Positions 1 to 13,243 of a stretch of 64,000 bases of DNA are shown here, piece after piece. Both the position numbers and the translations under genes were made by a program. Source of the stretch: Ophiura sarsii. Lineage: Eukaryota > Echinodermata > Ophiuroidea > Amphilepidida > Ophiuridae. Positions within the stretch are counted from its first letter, which is position 1. Each line of letters starts with the position of its first letter. The notes beneath the pieces are model-generated. The model was not told the DNA's origin. It worked only from the letters and a program-made list of their open reading frames with translations, and ran no database searches. The DNA lies in assembly GCA_035610835.1 (NCBI GenBank), contig CM069442.1, positions 65,870,654-65,934,653 of the forward strand, read 5' to 3'.

Positions 1-2690
1 CTGGACTTTAGAGACGAATAAGACGATCCGCATTTATACAGTGAGTATGCTGTTTCAATTTCATGCAGCCATAAGAGACAGAGATGATGAAGATTTGAGT
101 TTTAATAAGGTTATTTGAATATATTTCAATGATTCAGCCACAATGGTTCAAACCTGCACAGGTGGGGATATCTCATTCCAAGTCCAATCTTAAATTGAGC
201 TAAAAGTGGAAACAACTTTGCTGGCATAAATGTTTGCATGCATTAATTTTGTGTGCAGTAATCTTTATATGTCAAATTTGTTAACAATTTTGTTTGTTGA
301 TTAATTTGTGATTTAAATTATTGAACATAGACCTATACTTACAAACTTATTTGGCTAATTTTATATTATGTTTTTATAATGGTACACAAAAAGTGCAACA
401 TTTATGGGACAAAAATATTTAAGGCTGTAAAACCACCTGGATTTGTACGTAAACACAGAGAGGGTAATAGATTCATTTGGTGCAAATTTCTGTATTTGCT
501 GTGGGTTTTCTATGACACATATATGTTGCAAATGGTAGAATACGGTAACTTGAGATACCATATAGTCATCTTCAAGTCTCTCTCTGTAGAATTAAAAAGT
601 AGGGCAGTTGGGGTTTTTGTGACGGGTATTTGTCTCTTTGCTTTCAGCCACTGTGATGTAAAAATAATGTTTTTAGGGTACGGTAATATTAGAACTCATA
701 TTAATGGAGAGACACACTCTGTAAATACGCAATTCTTTGGGAGTTATTTTAAGACGGGAGTTATTTGGAGGCGGTTAAGCGTTCATTTTTCACCGCTAAG
801 GGGGATTTTAAAGATTCATGGAAATGGGTACAGATGAAGGGAGGATAGTTTTTTACATATGGAGCTGATTTTTATGTTGGGTTTTGAAATAGAGATGCTT
901 AAAATGACAAGTAAAATGAGGTCAGGTTGCTATGTAACCAGAACATGTTTTATAGAACAGAGTTTTATGAAATGATATTTAGGGGAATTGATTTGCCTAT
1001 GAGTAGCATACTATAGTTTCAGTGAGTAATGTTTTAATTGCAAAATGTGTTACATATCAATTTTTGGTTCTAGAATGTTCTTTCTATGCTATACATGTAG
1101 TGATGAAATGTGCATATTACAATATTAGGTGAATCAATGTGACCAAAGCATACCATTTATGTTGTTTTCAAAGTGCAAACAAAGGTGAATCATTTGTTAA
1201 AATCAAGATGCCCGTTTTAAAATTCTGAAAATGGAAAAAAGTTAAACGGGTCAGGTTACGTTTAAGCTGAAGCTGAATATTTTGAGTGTGAAACTTTACA
1301 AAAGAGGAACAGTGGTTGAGATGACGAATATTATGTCAATAGTATAGTGCTCTTGAGAGTAATTGTGGTAAACAGCGCACCAATTTTCACTCAAACTAAT
1401 AGCTCCAGTTTGGAGGAGTGAAGTCCGCAAATATCACGTCTCAGAGATGATAATATCCAAGCAACCAATTGGAACGAAGGATTCTCACGAAAACATTAGA
1501 AACGAGAAAAAAAAATGAGTACCATCTTTGAAACAAGAGAATCCCACTTCATATCAAGGACATGTTCTATATAGCCTGAATCATACCTAGGTGGTGGTAT
1601 GAAAGGTATCAAATGCTTGGAGGGTAAATACGTGGTGTATATCGGCCTGACCTAGTCTATTGTGTCCAGGTGCCCTCAGTCAGAACTGACCAAACAGACT
1701 GGGTATTGGTCATAATGGTCGTAAGTTGCCCGTGGGATTACGACGACGGATGCATTGTACACCTGGTATCCGAAAGGGTCGGTTGATTGGTACAGTCACA
1801 CTTACGAGTTTTACACCAAACAGGTTCAGCCATCACCGAACACTTGCAGTGTGAAGTATTCGTAATTGTAGCAACCCTTCAAGTTGAAATATCGTTCATG
1901 GATTTATACCAGTGATGCTAACCAATACTTCGGGTAGCTGAAGCTGGAATTGGTACAGTGTGAGGATAATTTACTTTGTTAAAAGAGAATCTAGAGTTGA
2001 ATCTTCCAATACCCATACCTGGTTTACCCACAAGGATGTGGATTTGCAGAGCCAATCAAATATCGCTACAGCCAACAGCCAGGGATTGGGATAGCTTTTC
2101 ACCAGTTTGATGACTTTATGGATACAGTACTAACATAAGTACGATTTGTGGATACTTTTTGTCTCGATTTGTTTCACAAATGAAACAAATAATCGGTTGA
2201 ATGAAATCACTCTTGTAAATTTTATGTATTTATGCACCAAATTGATGACTTGTTTCGAGAAGCTAGCACTTGAATCGGTGCAAATGCGCATGTGCGTATA
2301 TTAAATAGGTTTACTTTTTTCTTTTACATAGTGGATTGAACCGGTTTTGATGATGGATTTACTACAATTTTCTTTCTATTTCTCACCTGGTTCTTTATGA
2401 ACTGTACCATTTCTCTTCATGAAATGCCAATGCGGTCGCCATATACTGAATTGGTACAATTAAACTATGATCGTTGCCTTATGTGTGTGATCAACCTGCT
2501 GGAGTGACTGTATTGCATTATTTTGTTGTAAACTCCTTCATCAACTGTATATTATAGTGCGCTGATATTTGAGTGATGGAATTAGAGTATCGCGGTTAGA
2601 CTTTACGTGCATGTCAGGATCGATTTGACTAAATCGGAAGAAGAGAACGCTTTGAGAATTACCTACATATGTACATAAGCCTAGGTTTGT
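1..2690. other. Non-coding stretch, nothing recognised
   Basis: No domain-bearing reading frame, RNA gene or inverted-repeat element was recognised here. The longest open frame runs from an ATG at 379 to 837 (152 codons), but its product shows no motif, no low-complexity signature of a real protein and no splice context. Base composition shifts mildly towards GC between about 1,400 and 2,000, without a consistent reading frame. It is probably intron or intergenic DNA. Confidence 0.5.
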
Positions 2691-2739
2691 TTGTATTGGA
2701 AGTTCGCAGCTAGAGAGCTAACGAGATGGGACCTATTAG
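2680..2739 (+). other. Candidate first exon ending at a strong splice donor
   Basis: The sequence ATTAG|GTGAGTGA at 2735-2747 is a near-consensus eukaryotic 5' splice site. An ATG at 2726 opens a frame of four full codons (Met-Gly-Pro-Ile) plus two bases that would continue into the next exon. The exon start given is arbitrary because no promoter or acceptor is identifiable. No matching downstream exon was found, so this may be a chance donor. Seen: the donor and the ATG. Inferred: exon status. Confidence 0.2.
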
Positions 2740-2745
2740 GTGAGT

Positions 2746-5700
2746 GATTTTGCATAGAGATTGATGCCTTGTGCTGTAATACTATAGATATTGCGGGAGA
2801 TGGTATTGTTTTAGAAGGCCTTTAATATATACAATTGCTGCCAGATAGTAGATAGTAGTACCGTAGTCTTATACATGTATGTGTATGTTCAGCTATTGAA
2901 AAATACGGGAAGAAACTAAAGGCAGCTATTGCAGATGGACATTGTACAAGGTCTCTGGGGTGAAAAAGCCATGTCTGCAGTAGCTGCCATATGATGTATA
3001 TTACTTGAGCTCTACAAATATCCTTATAAACATGATCCCATCCATGTCAGCTATTGTGGCTCTTAAGACTTATATTATGCTATATCATCATAAGTCCTGT
3101 TTATGTGCAATCATTAAAACATGACAATGTACACAATTATTCAAAGTAGTTGCCAATTTTATTTTTCATTTAGATTTTTAAAATATTGAGAACTTAACAT
3201 GCAGGGTCTATCTATGCCTGGGGTGTGTAATAATGTGTATATAGGTTAATCAGAGGGAGGGATACACAAACTAGGACATTTGTTAAAGTTATCACTACAA
3301 ATCAGCAACTGTTTCTACGACCGATTATTTTGTACAGCTCGTTCCTGTAGGCTTTATATTGTATGTTTGCCTAACCTATGAAAATAAATTCCCTCCTTGG
3401 GACTTTTTCCGAATGTTTAGAAATATATCGCTAATATGCCACAAAAAACATATGGCAAATATGTTTGTAAAATACATCCAGTATCAGGTTATTGTGCACA
3501 TATACACTGCACGCGACACACATGCGCAGGTGCAGTGTACAGAACGTGTGCAATCTAGACGGACGGACGTTGTAGTATAGTTCTAATCCACTGAACTGTA
3601 TATGTTAAGGTTTAGGATTAACCTTGTGTGGTAAAATCATGTTTTGATACGGAGTAATGGGCGTGAACGTTAATATGAAATGAGTTAATTATAGTTTAAT
3701 GAAGCAATTTTATTGTGTTTGCTCTATATTTGAAGCTATAAATAGATTGATTCAAGATTAATTAAAACATAATGGCTGTATTTTGTTAGCGCAAACTCAT
3801 TGTGTATCAAACTATCCAAAGTACTGCAGACTCTGTTATAGTTATTGCTCTATTATGTGTAACTAGTGTGTTAATCCATAATAATTCATTATTATAAAGC
3901 AATTTTAAAATCCAAATTTCGTCAGCTAGTTTAGGAATAAATCCTCACATTTTGTCACTGGGCCTTTTACAAACTGTATCTTCACATATGGTATGTTAGA
4001 CTACCCTTATTTCACCCCATCTTTCTTCTCCCCCCCCCCCCCCCCCCCCCCGATTGACCTCTGACCTTCCCACTTCCAATGCAAATAAACTGCAGTACCT
4101 GAAATGGGAAATATCTTTTTCACATAGCCAACGGTGCTTGCAGCAAGCTTTGTATTCTACACCATCCTGGATTTGAAACTGTAGCTGCCTGCCCAAAATG
4201 GATAGTGTATTGTTACCACACCGTGCATTAGCATTTTTGCAGCAACAGCCTGGATGCTATTGTTGTATGGAAACATGGATGCCACACGGACATATTTTCG
4301 CTGTAGTATTCTAGCGCTTTTTGCTCATGGTACCAACTAGCTGGGCAAAAATAAAAACATGCACGTTTGGTGAAATATACAGTATAATTATACAGTAACA
4401 GTATACAGGTCAAGAAAAACCAAATCAAAATATCTACAGCAATTGAATTCGATTGAAATTGGAAGAGAGTGAATAATGAATCCCGCTAAAATAACCACTT
4501 TTCAGCCATCTTTGAATTCTTACATATTAATTTCCACACTGACGGCAATTTTGCTCACAACAAAATTAAGAATACAAAAATCAGATCTTGCAGACGATAT
4601 TGCTCTTGAATATTAACATAAATTGCATTTATTTTTGGTATAAAAACCACCAACTTGACCCTTGGATGACTGCTAGAGATAACGGTGCAAAGTGCATCTT
4701 GGCTTCCCCTTCGGTGGTTTCCAGTGGTATTCAAGTAAATAAAGACTTAAATGCTTGCTGGGAATAATGTAGGTTTATTTACATACCCATGTCACTGACC
4801 TGAGTTTACCAAAGTTGAAAAAGTCCTGAGAAGTGTTTAATTTTTTCTGGGTGTGTATGTGTTGCATTTTATTTTTTGTCAATACCTTTGCATATTAAAT
4901 TTTTGATGTTGTGTTTCTTGATCAGATGTTACTTTTTGGGAAATGTCCTGATTTCATGAAATGTTGACTAGATCTACTTTATTTAGGAAATATTGTTAAT
5001 TTTTTTCTCCAAATATAACTGTAGAATTTTTTGTTTGCATTTCCGGAATTTCATTTCTGGACAAATTAAAAGCCCTCAATTTCCTATCTGTGTACTGTTT
5101 TCACCAGGAACATATTCGCACATCGATATTTTTGCAATTTCCCCCCTTATGCTTTGATTTTGAAAACAAGTAATGTACTAGGAATAATTGAATAGCACAC
5201 ATGGGTAGAGTTGTCCAGCAGGAACAGGGTTTGTTTTATCAGTGTAATGTGTTCTATAGCTGTTCAAAATAAACACAGAAACCTTGTCTTGTGTTTTGAT
5301 GAGTAATTTGTGGTCGTTTAAAGGATCATGTTGGTTTCAATCCTTCTGTCAATTTACTTGGTACATAATTCAGGCCGTCAATTATTTTGATTACTGATAA
5401 AAAAGATTGGCGAGACTCTATCCTGTGTTTAAGTGTATTATTCAGTAAAAAAACCACCCTGTTATTTAAAGAATAAGTTTAATTAAAGCATTTTAGAAAT
5501 GTATCATACTATTGCTTGATAATGGAAGTAAATCAGAGCGAAAGGTCAAATAACAAGCTAAGTCCATCATTTACATTGGCTATTTGCCATTAGCTAGCTG
5601 TCATCTTTTCAAAATAACATTTTGTCTGCTTTGACCCCGCTATATCATAGTTCAATTAGCTATACTTTCAGTGGGAGACTATCCCTGGGTATTTTAATAT

Positions 5701-6396
5701 TGTCATTATAAAATGCATAGATTGACCCATCTACTGGAGATGATGACCACATCAATCACATCATGGAATCGGACAAGATACTAGACATTTAGTCTGATGT
5801 CAGTAGAGGGCAGTATATAGCTCAACCAGCTACCTTGTCCCTGGTTTCAACTTACCATTTGCCTTGCCCAGTGATAATAAACATGAATCAATTTGTATGC
5901 AGCCTGGCTAGCCTATGGCAAATTACATGCGCAATGGCGGGTTGATGCAGCCAAGTCTTTTTTCTTCATACTAATGCATAATGTATGAAAATTAGTATGT
6001 ATACATACCGTCTTTTTATGGTTACACTGCCCTCTATTGAGGGATATATGCAAGAGGGGGGTATTGTTTTGTGTCTGATAATGATGCGTCTTTCACTGGG
6101 AAGCAGGACATGATTAATTTGAATTGGCTTAAATGCTCATGCTCAGTAGAGCAGTAGCATTATAAAGGGGAAGCTATAAAGTGGCAAGCTAAACATAAGG
6201 CAACATAATTAGCTAACTTGTCCCATTGACACTGGGGGCTCATCTTATTTGGGTTGGGCAAGGATTTTGTGGAGCAGAGCAGGAGATAGGGATTTGTTTA
6301 TCATGGAGAACAATACCAATTTTGTTTACAAACTAACTTAAATATAGCATGTTACAATACATTGTATGTTGCACTCACCATGTCTTTCATAGTACA
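2746..6396. other. Non-coding stretch with one C tract
   Basis: No gene recognised. It is AT-rich with short open frames only. The one structural feature is the C homopolymer at 4030-4051, listed separately. Confidence 0.5.
4030..4051. repeat. Poly-C tract, about 22 bases
   Basis: An uninterrupted run of C on the + strand after a short pyrimidine stretch. It is one of nine long C:G homopolymers in this window. Exact length in such tracts is prone to sequencing and assembly error. Confidence 0.9.
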
Positions 6397-7424
6397 GTTA
6401 AAGGAGCACTGATAGATACGTATGGGAGTATGCCCTCAATTTTTCTAGAATTTTGTTTGCACCTACGTAATACTTGGGCATATACTAACTACCATATGAT
6501 TCTGTTTACCTTAATTCAGGATGTATCAGAATGATCTATACCGGGTTTCAAAAATATATAAAAAATATAAAACAAATACTGTTTCCAATTTAAACACTTG
6601 CAATATGATGGTGACAATTTTTCCTACTTATTCTGTTAATTTCATTGAGATATCTCTTTTTGTTCGGTTGTTGCAAGACATAATCGAAAATCGATGAAAA
6701 ACGTATTTTCATATTTTGGCTCACATAATTCATCTTTTATACAGCTATTCTCCCTAGCATACCAGCATTTTAAACAATGAACCCCACACCTCATAAGTTA
6801 TATTCAAAACTCCCGCCAAAGAAAGGAAGGTTTAAACCACTCAACCTAAACAAATCCTGCCCTATTTAATCAAAGCTTTGTTTTCTATGCACACAACAAT
6901 CGATTGTTATCAAAAAGCTAAATAAAATAAGAAGAGGGTGCAATAATAATGCGAATAACATATCAGAAATAATTTAATGTTTAAAAGGGTTAGTGACTTT
7001 ATAGAATTTCATAATGGATCATTTTGACAAAAACTTGAAATCTACTATTGTTACAAAAAAGTCTGTATTTTCCATCAAAAATGTCAGATTTTCAATATCT
7101 AAAATTCCTAAGAAAGCTGGGCGTTTGCGCAAGATATATATGAAAACGGTTTGGATAATATCAATAAAGATTTACCGATAAAAATTGTATTACCTCGGTA
7201 TAGATCATTCTGATACACCCTGTATCATGTAAAATTTCACTATTTGGTCATTTCAATGTAGATCCATCAAAATTATCAGCATCACTCACCACAAATTTAG
7301 CACGATTATTCAACCGTTTTCTCATAAATCATTATACTTCAGGGTTCATACATACCTTATTAAAACAAATTTTTTCTTCTTTCAAATTTCATTTTTCTAG
7401 GCAATCTCTCAATGCCCCTTTAAC
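6397..7424. mobile_element. Candidate inverted-repeat element (MITE-like) hosting a nested MITE
   Basis: The left end (GTTAAAGGAGCACTGATAGA, from 6397) is matched in inverted orientation by the right end (reverse complement GTTAAAGGGGCATTGAGAGA, finishing at 7424). That gives a terminal inverted repeat of about 20 bp with three mismatches. Inside it sits a second element at 6517-7222 with better-conserved ends. No coding capacity is visible. No clear target-site duplication could be assigned. The left end also resembles sequence at about 14,525-14,580, which supports a dispersed family. The superfamily is unknown. Confidence 0.45.
6517..7222. mobile_element. Non-autonomous DNA transposon (MITE), ~706 bp
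   Basis: Terminal inverted repeats of about 29 bp bound the element: CAGGATGTATCAGAATGATC... on the left at 6517, and the inverse of CAGGGTGTATCAGAATGATC... ending at 7222. Both continue with TATACCG. The interior is AT-rich with no open frame, so the element would depend on a transposase encoded elsewhere. It lies inside the larger inverted-repeat element at 6397-7424, so it was probably the later insertion. The family is unassigned. Confidence 0.75.
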
Positions 7425-10400
7425 ATTGTATTAATTTTAACATTTTAAGGTATTCAACCATACAAATTATTTTTAAAAATGTAGTTTGATCATGGCCTGA
7501 AAAAATGTTTTTTTCCCCCGGCAAGCGATTCCAAATTTCCCTCCAAAATGGAATGCATTTCTTAATGAAAGAGTAACATTTCCCTCCAAATGCCAAAATT
7601 GCCCTCCAAATGTTCAAATTTCCCTGCAAGGAGCTTTCCGTATTGCCTACTTTTTCAGCCTGTGAGTTTGATATATGCATTTGAAAAAAGAAAGAAAAAA
7701 ACCCTTTTATTTTGTCCCTCAAAAATGGGATACAAAATGGGTATTTAGTAAAAATACAATACATTTTGTTGTTGATAAATCCGTCTTTTTTTTTGGACAA
7801 AAATTGTAAAAACTCAAAAAGTAATCATTAGACGTACATAACATTTGGCAGGGACATTGGGCTTGCTTTGATAAACAATCATATGATAGTTTTTCTTGAT
7901 ATCTTAACCAGAACTGAAGATATGGATTTCATCTGAAATGTCCCCCAAAAATAATTTCACATATTTCCAATTGGAAATTTGAAGAAAAAAAAGCTATTGT
8001 AGGATTGTTAAGATTGAATTATAGTATGTATAGCAAAAAAGATCTTTCCAATTGGACATACCAGTTAAAGAAGTTGCATTTAAAAAATTGTGTTTTAAAA
8101 ATCATGATTTTCAGTTAATTTTAGAAAAATCCACATCATTTGCATATTTCAAGGTCAAATTCATCAAAATATAATTTGTTGGATGCGCAATGCTTCATGC
8201 TTTCCAAAAATATATGGTTTGCTAGGGTTGTCTTCTCAAAACTCTTAAGTTATGTTAAATTGTTTGATAGCATTCAATTTAACTGAATACTACCATACTC
8301 GGCAGCTTAACAATATTGAAAGGTTAGTCGGAAGAACAACATCAATGAGGCCCTCAATACATTGAATGCTTTCTCAATTTAACGCTCTCAAGTTGAAGCA
8401 CTAGCCTTGGTCAATAGATGGCAGTATAGCTGCAATCAACAGAATTGTGTCTCCCTACATAAATAACTGTAGCTGTATGAATTTCTGTCAGCATGGTTAG
8501 TTGAGCGATTCCCCATGATCACAGCACCGCCCCCCCCCCCCCCCCCCCCATTCCTTGATAGTAAATGAAATATGGTATGACGGTATACGGTGATACATAC
8601 ATGTTTGCTGATTTAACAAATTTGGTTACTATGCCTACCAGTAAACATACATCTTAAATCCTACAGACATGTATGAAATAAATGTTGAAATCTGAAATGG
8701 CACCCAAATGTGGGACATCCTTTTCATAGTTCGCCTACATACTCATGAGAGTGTCATACTTTTCTACCTTGCTATATTATAGTAAATTGCCTGACTATTT
8801 TGATCACATGATGTGTGTGTGGACGGGGTAGGTAGGAGTGTATCATTCTTTAAAAAAATCCCCATTGAAAACATGTGGTCTGGTCTGGTCTGGTAGGTAC
8901 TAACTTAAAAGAAATCTGGGACTAATATGGCTAGTCATCTTGTGAAACTCATAACTATCACTCAAGTGTTGGCTAGTGATTCAAACCCTGATTATAACAC
9001 AAGACAGGTGTCTATAACTAACTAGCCTAAATTAGGGACTGTTTGTTTTATTTTAAGCCTTGTTTGTAATAATACACGCTTGTTTGGAGCATTAGTCAGG
9101 ATTTTTGGTTCAAAATAAAGACGTCATTGCGGTCTGTGCGTAGGAGATGGTAGATGTAAAGACAGTTTTTTGCTTTAAAAATATCTGGGTTCAATTAAAG
9201 AACCAGGATGTAACGATGCATCATACTTTATCCATTCATAGTGCACATGTGGAATCACTGGTTGGCTTAGCAATGGAACTTGGGGTTATATACTTTGGAT
9301 TGTATGCCATGGTCACAAAAGGGTTGCTACGCTTTGCCAATAGTATTCAATGATCACCAGTATGGGTGTACCAATATGTTTCTATTGGCTCATTGACATT
9401 TGGGTTGGGCTACTTATGGTTTTTGGCCACTGCCATGTGCAAGACAGTTCTTCTGAAAGATTACATGTCCCCGGCCAGCCACACAGTTCCAAAATCTGTC
9501 CTGAATATTCTCAAAAGGTCTTTTTGCACCCTCCTTCCACCATAGTAATGAAGTCAAGTCTTCTTTAATTATCACAGAAACGTGAACGAATGAGTCGGAA
9601 AAGACACCTGCTACTGCCACAAGAGGGTGGTTAACCAATATTTAAATACTATATAAGTAGACTAATCAAATATCCATAGTATTTCTGTTCTGTATATCTT
9701 TCGAATTAAGTTACTCAGGAAGTGCAGTACCATCGACCAGTGTCATTATCGTAGGCCATGTCAATCAACTTGATTGGGATAAATTGATTAAATCACTGCC
9801 CTTTGTGTTGTGTTATGATTTGTATAGTGGTACATATGGAACAAGTGCTTAACATTATAATGTTAGATTTACCATGCAAACACTTATCTAACCAAGCAAA
9901 CATATGCAAATTCATTCCTTGCCAGATCTTGGAATACATTCGTTCTCTGGAGATACAGTTCAATTAATTATATGTAAACATAGTATTAGTAGTAGATATT
10001 TCCCCTACTGAAATATGGATCTTGTTTAAAGCTCCATCACCAGTAAGCATGGTTTCTTATCTCTATTATGAGCATGGGGATGTATGAACTGTTGACCTGG
10101 GATTGAGGATATTTGCATTGAGATTGATGCAGGGTTCAACCCGATTACTGTATTCTTTTGTCTCGTTGTGTTTGCGGTCTTATATGAGGAACAATATTAA
10201 CATTATACATTTGGGTTGTTATAATATGTACATTGTACCCCCTGATTTAATCAGCTCTTGAGGGAAGCATAGATGAATGACTTGCCATCCATCATTAACC
10301 ATGTGTCACCAGAATAAACATGTTGAGATACTCCACAATCGCATTAGGAATATCCTTTATTTATCATGTAAAGTTAATTCCCATATTTTGAGAGTCTGCA

Positions 10401-11833
10401 TGATTTTGATTTTCCTAAGCTCTACAAATCCTGATTTATCACACCTTTTCACAAATCTAATATTGTACCCCTTTATGTGCCTATCACTGAAAAGTCCAAC
10501 AGAATTTCTCCTCCTTAATTATGCCACATTACATGGTATTATTATTCAGGTGTATATTGATACAAACTCCAAACCAATATTGACTTGTATGGTTGAGATG
10601 TTTTGCAAGGAGGTGTTATGGATTGCATGGATCAGAGATTTCACCTGTCCAGTAGCAGGTGTTGCCAAAATGGGTGCAAGAAGAGGGATTTCAGGGATAA
10701 AATATTATTTTAGAAGGTGAAACATGGCTTTTTGTTAAAAAAAAGGAAATTGACCAGGTATTGACTATACTTATATAATTCTATGTAAGTTCCACCTCAT
10801 TAATATCATATCATATCATTTCCACTCATATCATGATAAATCTGAAGACTCTCCAGCCATTCAGTTCAGTTATTTTGCCCCATGAAATGAACCCTTAGGT
10901 GGCACACCCCCCTACCCTAAATATGGGTAACCCCCCACCCCCGATAAAATGGCATAATGTACGGCCTGTCTCACTGTCCTGCATGATGAAAAGCCAGCAG
11001 TGCAAAAGCAAAATTGCAATTATACTTTGTCTCACTCCTTTAGTTTTAGTTTTTTTGAAAGTAAATTATTTTTATTATCTCAAATTAAGAAGGAGAAATT
11101 AGTAAACAATTCTTTTAAACAACTGTTTTTAGACTGAAGCTATTATAATTTAGAGTTATGAGGATTAATTTTATCTAAAGTCTGCATTTGGGATTAAGGT
11201 GACACTCTTGGGCTTGTAAACCATGATTTCAGCAAGACTGGTCACCTGACTAAATTGCTTTGGGAAATAACCACTCCAAAAACCTTTTATTTATCTGATG
11301 AAAAGTGTGTACAGCCTAGGCTATTTGGCACTCATTGAGTAGTATCTGAGTAAGGAAAACATTGTTGATTGGGTTGTGGAATTGGAGCCCAACTTCTTAT
11401 TGACAGGATGAGGACATTGAACCAAGATTGAAATTATGCTATAATCTTGCACATGATGGTTATAGATGTTAATAGTTCTTCATTGGTTCATCAAGGTGTT
11501 TAATATTAATAGGCATTAGAGTAACACTTGAGATCAGATAAGGATGTCTGATTGTGTTGTGTTGATCTCACGTTTAACTGTAAGTGGTTCTCTGATTAGG
11601 CTTACAAAAATGTTTATTGCATGATTTGCACCCTTAATCTTGAAACAAATTGTGCATCTCACTGTAAGATCTATCAGGCCTGGTTTCATGGTGTGATCAG
11701 GCTATTTAGAAATTGTTATTGATCCCATTGGAAAGTCTTGTATAGATTTATCTTGTCAGTACATCCCAAACACTATGCAATGCACTCTCCAGGCTTATAT
11801 GAAATATGCACTGATTATGTTGATTTTATTTAG
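7425..11833. other. Non-coding stretch, no gene recognised
   Basis: The region holds only short open frames. The longest (10,277-10,720, + strand, 147 codons) encodes no recognisable motif. A short degenerate repetition of CCCTCCAAATG occurs at about 7,540-7,630. The 20-base C tract at 8530-8549 is listed separately. Confidence 0.5.
8530..8549. repeat. Poly-C tract, about 20 bases
   Basis: Uninterrupted C homopolymer on the + strand, directly after CACCG. No flanking inverted repeat was seen here. Confidence 0.9.
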
Positions 11834-11940
11834 ATTATGGACTTATCGTCGTTATTAACCATTTTGATTCCATTCTGTTTTTGTCTTTTCTCCATGTGCT
11901 GTCTACTGTGGATCTTTCATTGCTGTGTTCAACACTGTAG
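11834..11940 (+). CDS. Candidate internal exon encoding a membrane-spanning segment
   Basis: This 107-bp stretch is preceded by a plausible acceptor (pyrimidine-rich TTGATTTTATTTAG) and followed by a very strong donor (TGTAG|GTAAGTATT at 11,941). One frame is open throughout. It begins Ile-Met-Asp-Leu-Ser-Ser and contains a hydrophobic run (LLTILIPFCFCLF) followed by Cys/Trp/His-rich residues, as in a single transmembrane helix with a cysteine-rich juxtamembrane part. T-rich DNA can give hydrophobic translations by chance, so the splice sites are the main evidence. A different exon candidate lies on the opposite strand 126 bp away. The protein family was not recognised. Confidence 0.3.
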
Positions 11941-12065
11941 GTAAGTATTATTGATTGTACTCCCATATCCCAGTGCACTGAACAGACTGGATTGATATAT
12001 GATAGGTTCGCACTGCCGACGACGGGCATGGGTGGGCATGACCGACTACTCTGTTCATGTTCAAC

Positions 12066-12173
12066 TTATGTCGGAATTGGTCTGTGGTTGTACTGGCGGT
12101 AGCCTCCTCCGTACCTCTGTCTGTGATATAACTCTGGGCCAATTGTAGGTTCAGGTGCAGCAGGTGCCTCTGT
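12066..12173 (-). CDS. Candidate 3'-terminal coding exon, unknown protein
   Basis: On the minus strand a strong acceptor (TTTGATTTTTTCAG) is followed directly by 35 open codons and a TAA stop. The peptide has a Pro/Ala-rich start (TEAPAAPEPTIGPE) and then a Tyr/Gly/Arg-rich tail (YGGGYRQYN, ending HRPIPT). The composition is well away from what the surrounding AT-rich DNA would give at random, and local GC rises to about half. This resembles the cytoplasmic tail of a small membrane or proline/tyrosine-rich protein, but I do not recognise a family. No upstream minus-strand exon was identified. An overlapping + strand frame (from ATG 12,068) is the alternative. Confidence 0.35.
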   Translation of the reverse strand, partial: TEAPAAPEPTIGPELYHRQRYGGGYRQYNHRPIPT

Positions 12174-13243
12174 CTGAAAAAATCAAAGCTTACATGTAGT
12201 GCTTAGTACTTAGTGCTTAGTGAAACCTAGAGGATTCAGGTTTTTGTACAGGTAACGGACCCGGGATGATCCCCTACAAAATGGGAAAGCAGAAATCCAC
12301 TAGCACTGCTTGTTCCCTATCTATCTGGCAACCTTATCAAACTTCTCAGTCCTAGGTTGTTTTGTAGGCTATGTACACATGTCATAAAGCCTATTCAACA
12401 CATATCAGTTTATTTAATTCATGAATATTCTCAAGGAGGCACTGCTTGCTGACAAAGCCTGTAATAAACTCTCAACTCATTGATCCTCAAAACAGGTTTG
12501 TTGGTACAATAGGCCTAAATCTTGTTTTCGTGATTGAGGAATTAGTCACCAGGAGCTACATGTAGCTGGTGGTGTGTGTGGTGACTGGTGCATGTAAGGT
12601 GAGAAATTCAATTTAACAATTTTACCCAATACTTTCAGGAATATATTGGATTATTATAGTTGAATGTCTTCTGATATTATTAACAACACCATGTGTCTTG
12701 GCCATGTTGTGTTGTATCGATGAATATGGATTTGCACATACCATCGGTTGGATTCTAGATGTGATAATTGAAAGAACAAAAAGTGGAGTTTTAAGAAAGT
12801 TGAAGATGTAGCTGAAATAAAGTGGTGAGTTTGGTTCACAGTTTCTAGGTTTTTATGGCAATGATACGGTGGGTTGAATCAAACTACGGTGACGTACGTA
12901 GAGATGCATCACCAGTTGTGCTCCGGTTTGCTATTTAGTTGTGCTACGGGTCTTCACTGAAAGGCTAGAGTTGCGAGAGATTATGGAGTTCCTAGTACTA
13001 GTAGTAGTAGACCACTGCATGTTTACAATGGAGACTTTAAAAAAACGACCCATACACTTTACATACTCAGTGAGGAATAAGAATGATAGGGTATTTGAAA
13101 TCTTAACCGATATTATTTTTCTGAATTTCTGGCTCTTTTAAACTCTCTCTGGCAATACCCTCATTAAAGAATAAAGATAGCTGTGCTATCAAGGCAGCTA
13201 GCTATGATTTTAATAAAAGCAATCAAATGTGAGCTAATTTTTA
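12174..13243. other. Non-coding stretch, nothing recognised
   Basis: No gene, repeat pair or RNA gene was recognised. A GTGAGA donor-like site near 12,597 lacks any supporting open exon. Confidence 0.45.

Noticed and set aside
379..837. 152-codon open frame from an ATG on the + strand
   Set aside because: No motif, no splice context, and an expected length for a chance frame in a 64-kb six-frame search.
7420..7800. 126-codon open frame on the minus strand
   Set aside because: It arises from A/T-rich and CCCTCCAAA-repeating sequence and has no motif.
10277..10720. 147-codon open frame on the + strand
   Set aside because: Composition follows the local AT-rich DNA, with no domain and no supporting signals.
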